Part shown: positions 1 to 5,538 of the stretch, in pieces | How positions within the stretch are numbered: the stretch's first letter is position 1 | How the letters are laid out: each line of letters opens with the position of its first letter | The notes under the pieces: generated by a model | The model's database searches: none | What the model was told of the DNA's origin: nothing | Seen by the model: only the letters and a program-made list of their open reading frames with translations | DNA from: an uncultured Eubacterium sp. | GTDB taxonomy: Bacteria; Bacillota_A; Clostridia; Lachnospirales; Lachnospiraceae | Direction: 5' to 3' | Assembly: GCA_948560485.1 (NCBI GenBank) | Contig: CAOXUF010000113.1 | Span: 1 to 6,770, forward strand | DNA: 6,770 nucleotides | Translations under genes and position numbers: made by a program

Positions 1-606
1 ACATATAAAGTTGTAAATACTGCAAATTATGGCGTACCTCAGATGAGAGAGCGTTTTATATGTGTGGGAATTAAACGTGGCGAAGGGATGCCATTTGTTT
101 TTCCAGAAGAAACTCATTATGATCCGGAAAAAGTTCCAGAAGAAAAGCGTGGAGATAAGAAACCTTGGGCGACTTGCGGAGATGCAATAGGAGATTTGGA
201 TTATGATTTGCCAGAGGATGCCGAAATGCAAGCTGGATCAAAACATAAAGATTTGCTGAGACTGGTTCCGCCAGGAGACAATTATCTTTATTTTACAGCG
301 GAGAGAGGCTATCCTAATCCCATATTCAAGTGGAGATCGCGGTATTGGTCGTTTCTTTTAAAGTTATCGCCAGAGAGGCCATCATGGACCATACAGGCAA
401 GCTTCTCAAATAATATGGGTCCCTTTCATTGGAAGAATAGATTTCTTAGAATTAGTGAAATCAAAAGGATACAAACCTTTGATGATGATTATGAACTGTG
501 TGGTGATTTCCGCGATCAGTGGAGACAGGTTGGAAACGCAGTGCCTGTAAAGATGGCAAACATTGTTGCGGATGCGATTATGAAACAGTATTTTAAGGAG
601 GACTAA
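1..606 (+). CDS. DNA (cytosine-5)-methyltransferase, C-terminal part (5' end outside window)
   Basis: Transfers a methyl group from S-adenosylmethionine to C5 of cytosine in a specific DNA site, here most likely protecting host DNA from the nucleases encoded downstream. The frame is open from base 1 and ends at TAA 604-606, giving 201 visible residues. Seen: motif VIII, NYGVPQMRER (visible residues 9-18); motif IX-like RFLRISEIKRIQTF (around bases 439-480); motif X, QVGNAVPVKMA (bases 526-558). The stretch between VIII and IX would be the target-recognition domain, including the segment GPFHWKNR just before motif IX. The catalytic PCQ motif IV, ENV motif VI and the SAM-binding motifs lie to the left of the window, so completeness cannot be judged. 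The ATG at 43 lies inside motif VIII and is not a start. It is separated by 1 nt from the next gene. The family is certain; the target sequence is unknown. Confidence 0.95.
   Translation, partial: TYKVVNTANYGVPQMRERFICVGIKRGEGMPFVFPEETHYDPEKVPEEKRGDKKPWATCGDAIGDLDYDLPEDAEMQAGSKHKDLLRLVPPGDNYLYFTAERGYPNPIFKWRSRYWSFLLKLSPERPSWTIQASFSNNMGPFHWKNRFLRISEIKRIQTFDDDYELCGDFRDQWRQVGNAVPVKMANIVADAIMKQYFKED
595..601 (+). promoter_or_regulatory. Ribosome binding site of the Mrr-like nuclease gene
   Basis: AAGGAGG, a near-perfect anti-16S match, sits 6 nt before the ATG at 608 and lies inside the last codons of the methyltransferase gene. It fixes the start of the nuclease at 608 and suggests the two genes are translated in close succession from one message. 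Confidence 0.85.
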
Positions 607-607
607 C

Positions 608-1972
608 ATGGCTGATTTTAAAATGCCTTTTGGAGCGGAATTTTCACCAGAAAAAATTGATATTATAAAGTTGTTAAAAATTGCTGTGACTTATGATGGA
701 TATGAGTCAACAGAAGAATTTGTAAAAGCTGTTTCTAAAGAATACTTCAAAGATAATGGCGCAATGGGTGGTAATTGCAAAAATTCAATGGTTGCTTATG
801 GAATTTTAGAAACTGGTGGAGGCATAAATCTTTCTTTATTCGGCAGGAATTTATCCATTATGAGTCAGGAAGCCAATATTTACGAAGAGATGGCAAAAAA
901 TATTCTTACAAATTTAAATGGGTTAATGCTTATTGAAGCAATTAAAGGCGTTACGGATGTTGGAGAATCCCCAACATTAGTTAATATTACGGAAATGCTA
1001 AATGTGCTTGGCTGTGAGAAGCTATCTAAAACTAACAAATCAGTTCCGACTATGAAAAAGTGGCTTGAGAAATCTGGTGTTTTGAGTGGTTGGAATATTA
1101 ATCAAAAAAGATTAGAGAACTTAATAGGTGCCAAGGATGAAGAAATTGCATCTTTTAAAGGGCTTAGTCATGCTCAAATTTGTTTTGTGCGGGCACTTTG
1201 TAATTGTGATACAGGAAATTATCAAAACGCTGCAAAAATAAGAGATTTGGCAAAGAACTCTTTTAATGTTGTATTTGAAGAAAAAAGTTTTGCTGCAAAT
1301 ATTATTAAACCACTTATAGAGAAGGACATCATTGAAAAGAAGCCAGATACAAGAACTCATGGTGGAAATGCGTCGGAGATACGTTTGAAAGGAACTATCA
1401 AGGCTGATGTTTTTGCTCCAATATTACAGCAAATAGAGATGTTAGTTGGTAAGGAAGTTATTAAATATATCCAAAAGCCATTAGATGTATTAAGAAAAGA
1501 AATTGATGCTAAGAGTAAACATGTTAAAGGATTGGCATTAGAAGCGTTTGCTATAAAGATGATGCGCATTGTTGATTTGGATTTTGCTGGAACTCGTCTT
1601 AAAGGGAGCGAAACTGGTGGCGCAGAAGTTGATGTAATTTTTGATACAACGCGACTTAGCTATTCCAGATGGCAAGTTCAGTGTAAAAATACTGATAAGG
1701 TGTCGCTAGAGCAGGTCGCAAAGGAAGTTGGGTTATCACATGTATTGAAGTCAAATGTAATTGTAATTCTAACCACAGGCCGGGTATCTAATACTGCAAA
1801 GGAATATGCCGCCAGAATTATGAAGGAAATGAACTTGTGTATAATATTTATTGAGAAAGATGATGTTAAAGATATTCTTGAAGATCCGCCGCATATTGTA
1901 GATGTGTTAAATAGAGAATCTATGAATGCAAAGAAAATAAAAATATTAGATCTTAATAAAGACGAAGCATAG
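608..1972 (+). CDS. Restriction endonuclease with C-terminal Mrr-like PD-(D/E)XK domain
   Basis: Probable DNA-cleaving subunit of the restriction system, 454 residues. The C-terminal domain (about residues 305-425) has the Mrr-cat layout: GLALEAFA helix with E312, GGAEVDVIF with D342, then WQVQCKN with Q358 and K360, giving the E...D...QxK form of the PD-(D/E)XK site. After it come a VIVILTTGRVSNTAKEYA segment and a CIIFIEKDD strand, matching the TTGGF-TKEA-EYA and terminal-strand pattern of Mrr proteins. Residues 1-300 look like DNA-reading modules: a helical N-terminus, a possible winged helix around 115-175 (MKKWLEKSGVLSGW), and a second around 180-262 (SHAQICFVRAL ... EKSFAANIIKPLIEKDIIEKK). 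ATG 608 follows a strong ribosome binding site. It is notably AT-rich (one sampled 60-base line has 16 G/C). The fold call is firm; whether it targets unmethylated DNA (Type II-like) or methylated DNA (Type IV-like) cannot be seen. Confidence 0.85.
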   Translation: MADFKMPFGAEFSPEKIDIIKLLKIAVTYDGYESTEEFVKAVSKEYFKDNGAMGGNCKNSMVAYGILETGGGINLSLFGRNLSIMSQEANIYEEMAKNILTNLNGLMLIEAIKGVTDVGESPTLVNITEMLNVLGCEKLSKTNKSVPTMKKWLEKSGVLSGWNINQKRLENLIGAKDEEIASFKGLSHAQICFVRALCNCDTGNYQNAAKIRDLAKNSFNVVFEEKSFAANIIKPLIEKDIIEKKPDTRTHGGNASEIRLKGTIKADVFAPILQQIEMLVGKEVIKYIQKPLDVLRKEIDAKSKHVKGLALEAFAIKMMRIVDLDFAGTRLKGSETGGAEVDVIFDTTRLSYSRWQVQCKNTDKVSLEQVAKEVGLSHVLKSNVIVILTTGRVSNTAKEYAARIMKEMNLCIIFIEKDDVKDILEDPPHIVDVLNRESMNAKKIKILDLNKDEA

Positions 1973-1977
1973 GAGGT
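1971..1977 (+). promoter_or_regulatory. Ribosome binding site of the McrB-like gene
   Basis: AGGAGGT begins inside the TAG stop codon of the preceding nuclease gene and lies 5 nt before the ATG at 1983. It decides that start and places both genes in one translation-coupled operon. Confidence 0.85.
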
Positions 1978-1982
1978 GGCTT

Positions 1983-3584
1983 ATGCCGGATTATCAATGG
2001 GCGGTAGGAAAAGGTAGGCTTGTTACGGCGGATTATGACAGGTCTATGGCATTAAATGCAGAACAGGTTGAAAACGAATTAAGATCAGCAATAAATAATC
2101 TTTTTGATGGGGCTGAGGTTTCTTCTGTAAACGATGAGTTTAAAGAAGTATATAAAATTGTGATTCCAAGGGATGAAGAGAATCAGGTTTTCTTTGTATG
2201 TCTGAAAGGGACAACTCCCGGAGGGAGAAAAAATCTTCAGGATGAGCAGCGCATTCAACAAAAAGCTAAATATTTGAACTATGCAAATGATAGGAAAGTG
2301 GAAGGAAATAAAGTTTCGTGTCTAGGGGTATATAAGCATGAATCTGAGACAATTTTTTGCGCATGGAATATCAATCCATCAACAGCATCGGCAGAAACGC
2401 CTATTTCTAAACAAATAAAGATAACAACAATTGCGAGGGCACTTACGGAAGGATTTGTTCAGCAGATGTCTGGATCAGGGGAGTATGTGTGTGCTTTTAA
2501 GAGGGAATTCATTTATTTTTATTTGGTTAATTCCAGTTGGATTCATAGCGCGCCTATTTCTCATTTAAATGAACATAATGCGGAAATGGTAGAAGCTGAG
2601 ACTGATTTGGGCGAGGAAAGTAATATTCCGAAAATCGGGGCAAATATTCTTTTTTACGGTGTCCCAGGTGCTGGCAAGAGCCATGAGATAGATCAGATGA
2701 TTGTACAGGAAAGATCGGAAAGGGTGGTATTCCATCCGGATTATACATACTCTGATTTTGTTGGACAGATTCTTCCGCGTATCATTAAGAAGGAGGGAGA
2801 AAACGAGGGGAAGCTGCGATATGTCTTTGAACCTGGACCATTCACTAAGATGGTAAAAAAAGCGTATGACGATCCCGCTAACATGTATTTCTTGGTTATC
2901 GAGGAAATAAACAGAGGAAACGCACCAGCAATATTTGGAGACATATTTCAGCTACTTGACCGGAACGATGATGGTTCTGGAAAGTATCACATTTCAAATT
3001 ATGATATGGCGAAGGTTATATTTGGGGATGAGCATGAGGATGAGATTATTAAGATGCCCTCTAATCTGACGTTGCTTGCAACGATGAATACCTCTGACCA
3101 GAATGTATTTACTCTTGATACGGCATTCCAGAGACGGTGGGAAATGCACTTGATAAAAAATGATGTGCATAAGGCAAGCCATGCAGGAGAGAAGATAGAG
3201 GGAAGCGATATATCTTGGGGCACATTTGCTGATGTTACAAATATGGAGATTATCAGGTTTGGAGAAGAAACCGGAAGTTCCGAAGACAAGCGACTGGGTG
3301 CTTATTTTGCGAAGATAAATGAACTTTCACGTGATAAGTTTCCAGAAAAAGTTCTCAAATATCTGTGGGATGACGCTTTCAAGATGGATCATTACATTTA
3401 TTTCAATGAGAATATATCTTCAGTGGATGGCATTATTGAAGTTTTTAGGGAATCACAATCAAAAGAAGATTTGCTGAAACGGGTACTGAAAATGGCTGTA
3501 TATCAAAAAATGGTTGGTCAGGTATCGGAATCTGGGAGCGTAGAGGATGCTGCAGAGTCGGAGGAAGATACAGATGGAGAATAA
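1983..3584 (+). CDS. McrB-like AAA+ ATPase/GTPase, motor subunit of a LlaJI/McrBC-type restriction complex
   Basis: Predicted nucleotide-driven motor (533 residues) that forms a ring, recognises or moves along DNA and activates the nuclease subunit encoded next. The AAA+ core spans about residues 215-470: Walker A GVPGAGKS (226-233), Walker B with the McrB-type extension LVIEEINRGNAPAIFGDIF (304-322), MNTSD (368-372), equivalent to the MNTAD element of E. coli McrB that is linked to guanine-nucleotide use, and FQRRW (382-386) carrying likely arginine-finger residues. Residues 1-210 form a separate N-terminal domain that I do not recognise, probably DNA-target-binding as in McrB proteins. It contains GTTPGGRKNLQDEQRIQ (76-92), ETPISKQIKI (138-147) and GSGEYVCAF (164-172). 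The C-terminus (515-533) is an acidic tail. The last 11 nt overlap the next gene, supporting stoichiometric co-production. GTP rather than ATP use is inferred from the family. Confidence 0.9.
   Translation: MPDYQWAVGKGRLVTADYDRSMALNAEQVENELRSAINNLFDGAEVSSVNDEFKEVYKIVIPRDEENQVFFVCLKGTTPGGRKNLQDEQRIQQKAKYLNYANDRKVEGNKVSCLGVYKHESETIFCAWNINPSTASAETPISKQIKITTIARALTEGFVQQMSGSGEYVCAFKREFIYFYLVNSSWIHSAPISHLNEHNAEMVEAETDLGEESNIPKIGANILFYGVPGAGKSHEIDQMIVQERSERVVFHPDYTYSDFVGQILPRIIKKEGENEGKLRYVFEPGPFTKMVKKAYDDPANMYFLVIEEINRGNAPAIFGDIFQLLDRNDDGSGKYHISNYDMAKVIFGDEHEDEIIKMPSNLTLLATMNTSDQNVFTLDTAFQRRWEMHLIKNDVHKASHAGEKIEGSDISWGTFADVTNMEIIRFGEETGSSEDKRLGAYFAKINELSRDKFPEKVLKYLWDDAFKMDHYIYFNENISSVDGIIEVFRESQSKEDLLKRVLKMAVYQKMVGQVSESGSVEDAAESEEDTDGE
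3560..3564 (+). promoter_or_regulatory. Ribosome binding site deciding the start of the LlaJI-like gene
   Basis: GGAGG lies 9 nt before ATG 3574. The same frame also offers ATG 3547, but that codon lies upstream of this site and has no comparable signal of its own, so 3574 is preferred. The site is inside the 3' end of the McrB-like gene. Confidence 0.75.
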
Positions 3585-4803
3585 TTCTCTTTTTGACAGA
3601 TGCAGGACGAATACTAATATAGAGAGTGATGTTTTTGTTGGTATTCAGAGAAAAGACAGATATTATGAGATCAATTTCCCATTAGGATATCATTGTAGCG
3701 AAGATGAAAAAGGATTAAGAAAAGATATTTTATCTCTCATAAATGTTTTGGCTAAGAATACTGATAAAAGAGAATCGGAGGTTTATCTTGGACTTAATAG
3801 GGATGAACACACCGGGATTCCGGTTCAGGCATACCTTTATCTTATCAAGGACTTTTTTGAGAGGGGATATTATAAGGAGCGGGAAATATATAGGAAGATT
3901 GCAAAGCGAGGTAAAATCGATTGGAGCAGAACCATTAAGACGCAGAAGCCTTTGCTTCAGGATGATGAGGCATATTATTTGGATTTTGTTGTTAAGAAAA
4001 ACACCATTAATGAGGACGAATTGATCACGCTCATTCATAAATATTGTGTGTATGAAAGCTTTGATAAATTTGGCTGGCTATTTACTTCCTTTGTGCCGGC
4101 GGAGCCTAAGACCGGACTGAATAGAAGAATGATGCTTGTTGTGGTGAATGACAAGCTACAGAACACTTTTAATGACAGAAACAGGGAATTATTTAAGAAT
4201 ATGATTGCTGTTATTAAGGCAATGAGAGACGATGACGAATCAGATTTCAGATATGGAACATACCGATTTGAATATGTCTGGGAGAAAATGATAGACAGAG
4301 TATTTGGCATTTCAGAGAAGGAAAAGTATTTTCCTAAAACAGCGTGGAAATTGACAGATGGAAGAAATCATGATAATGCATTCCTGGAGCCGGATTGCAT
4401 CATGCTCTTAGATAGGAAAGTATATGTGCTTGATGCAAAGTATTATAAATTTGGCTGGTCTGGAGCACTAGGACATTTACCGGAATCCACGTCAATTAAC
4501 AAACAGATTACTTATGGAGAGTATATAGCGGAAGACGAAAAATTCATGAAGGATGGCGAGTCGCCGATGGTTTATAATGCGTTTATTATGCCGTATGATT
4601 CTCAGGGAAAGCGCTTCCCGACAGGAAAGCCAATCCATTATATAGGCACAGCAACAAGTGATTGGAAGAGCGATAAGAAGAAGTATGAGAATGTAGTGGG
4701 GATATTGATGGATGTCAAATACCTTATGGGTATTGATGGCAGGATGGATCAGTCCGAGATATTAAAACTGGCGGAACTAATAGAGGAAAGCTGTCCTGCT
4801 TGA
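3574..4803 (+). CDS. LlaJI-family restriction endonuclease (McrC-like PD-(D/E)XK subunit)
   Basis: Predicted nuclease partner of the McrB-like motor. The product has 409 residues from ATG 3574; the frame stays open up to ATG 3547, nine codons earlier. The N-terminal half contains RGKIDWSRTIK (112-122), a motif typical of LlaJI/McrC-type proteins, and likely contacts the AAA+ ring. The C-terminal half carries the nuclease core: YRFEYVWEKMID (230-241) with a candidate helix-A glutamate, LEPDCIMLL (271-279) with D274, and VYVLDAKYYKF (283-293) with D287 and K289, forming PD...DxK. In LlaJI (family knowledge) R1 is the McrB-like protein and R2 the nuclease, and both are needed to cut unmodified DNA; the gene order here matches. 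It overlaps the motor gene by 11 nt and ends at TGA 4801-4803. All catalytic residues appear intact. The family call is from motif recognition, not a search. Confidence 0.85.
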   Translation: MENNSLFDRCRTNTNIESDVFVGIQRKDRYYEINFPLGYHCSEDEKGLRKDILSLINVLAKNTDKRESEVYLGLNRDEHTGIPVQAYLYLIKDFFERGYYKEREIYRKIAKRGKIDWSRTIKTQKPLLQDDEAYYLDFVVKKNTINEDELITLIHKYCVYESFDKFGWLFTSFVPAEPKTGLNRRMMLVVVNDKLQNTFNDRNRELFKNMIAVIKAMRDDDESDFRYGTYRFEYVWEKMIDRVFGISEKEKYFPKTAWKLTDGRNHDNAFLEPDCIMLLDRKVYVLDAKYYKFGWSGALGHLPESTSINKQITYGEYIAEDEKFMKDGESPMVYNAFIMPYDSQGKRFPTGKPIHYIGTATSDWKSDKKKYENVVGILMDVKYLMGIDGRMDQSEILKLAELIEESCPA

Positions 4804-5396
4804 TGTGTTGGAGAGGAATGGGAAGAGTAAGTCTATGAAAAAGTATAAGAATTTCAAGGAATATTATTGAAGAGAATTATCTTGATATGATTATGAAAAG
4901 GTTGGAGTCATACATTATTAGTCATATAGATGATTTGGAGGATGAAGATCTTTATAGTATCAAATAGGTGGAAGAGGTAAACGCTTCTTCCGTATGTGGT
5001 GTTACGTTTAAAGATCTTGGAAATAACTGGATTGAAATCCGTACTTCCGTAGATGTTGATATATCATTTAATGGAAAAATAAAATATGGCTATGATTCAG
5101 ATTCTACGACAAGAACATATAATGTCTTTCTGAAAGCAATTTTGGAAAATGGCCTCTGTAATGTATCTGTCACGGATGTCGCTGCGTATGATATAAAAAA
5201 TGCAAAGGAAAATCCATTTAGGCATTATTTGGATTATCTGCATGGTTTAAATGAATTATCGGAGGAGGAAAAAGAACAATACGCAGGGATTGGTAAAGAG
5301 TTTTTGGCATTAATTGAAACGACTGATATGTCAAAGGTTTATAAAATGACCGTTTTGTATTCCTTCTATAATCATGGAGATGGGCAGCTCTGGTGA
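4802..5396 (+). pseudogene. 3' remnant of an unrecognised gene (possibly PIN-domain-like), frameshifted and with in-frame stop
   Basis: Three open stretches read as one broken protein. Frame 2 from 4802 reads LERNGKSKSMKKYKNFKEY and stops at TGA 4868. Skipping one base at 4865 continues in frame 3 as IEENYLDMIMKRLESYIIS, reaching TAG 4965-4967. The same frame then runs open from GTG 4968 to TGA 5394-5396. No ribosome binding site precedes GTG 4968, and the stop sits directly before it, so an independent 142-residue gene is unlikely though not excluded. The downstream part alternates beta-strand-like segments (WIEIRTSVDVDISFNGKIKY) with helices (ELSEEEKEQYAGIGKEFLAL). There is no start on the left: frame 2 is closed by stops just upstream, inside the nuclease gene. 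The N-terminal part is therefore lost. The layout faintly resembles the C-terminal tail of PIN-like (DUF4935-type) proteins; that is a low-confidence guess. Confidence 0.55.
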
Positions 5397-5538
5397 TTTT
5401 AAAGCAAAAATCAGATTTGCTAAGAAAAGGATAATTTAGAAAATCAGACTATTGGCATATTTTTTGCTAAAATTTAAAGTATAGCTATGCAAGGGACATT
5501 CATCCCCAATCTATCAAGCAGGAAAGCGAGGAAAAACC
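5397..5538 (+). other. AT-rich intergenic spacer with short direct repeats
   Basis: A 142-nt non-coding gap between the pseudogene and the flavoprotein gene. AAAATCAGA occurs at 5407-5415 and 5440-5448, and TTTGCTAA at 5416-5423 and 5463-5470, so the same two words appear fused on the left and separated on the right. A 6-bp inverted repeat (AGCAAA 5403-5408, TTTGCT 5416-5421) lacks a following T run and is a poor terminator. The repeats may be operator half-sites near the promoter or chance in AT-rich DNA. Confidence 0.45.
5452..5480 (+). promoter_or_regulatory. Probable sigma-A promoter of the flavoprotein gene
   Basis: TTGGCA (5452-5457; 5 of 6 to TTGACA), a 17-nt spacer, then TAAAGT (5475-5480; 4 of 6 to TATAAT). 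Transcription would begin near 5487, leaving a leader of about 50 nt before ATG 5539. The second TTTGCTAA repeat falls within the spacer, which would suit control by a DNA-binding regulator. The prediction is from consensus only. Confidence 0.5.

Noticed and set aside
43..606. ATG 43 as the start of a complete 187-residue methyltransferase gene
   Set aside because: The frame is open from base 1 and the ATG lies within motif VIII (VPQMRER); the protein is simply cut by the window edge.
2895..2924. Walker B of the motor written EE instead of DE as a possible inactivation
   Set aside because: The catalytic second glutamate is kept, Walker A and MNTSD are intact, and IEEINRGN-type Walker B segments are seen in McrB-like proteins.
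3547..3573. Upstream ATG 3547 as start of the LlaJI-like nuclease
   Set aside because: It lies before the GGAGG ribosome binding site, which is well placed for ATG 3574, and has only a weak purine run of its own.
5403..5421. Hairpin AGCAAA/TTTGCT as a transcription terminator
   Set aside because: The stem is six mostly A-T pairs and is followed by TAAGAAAAGG rather than a T run.
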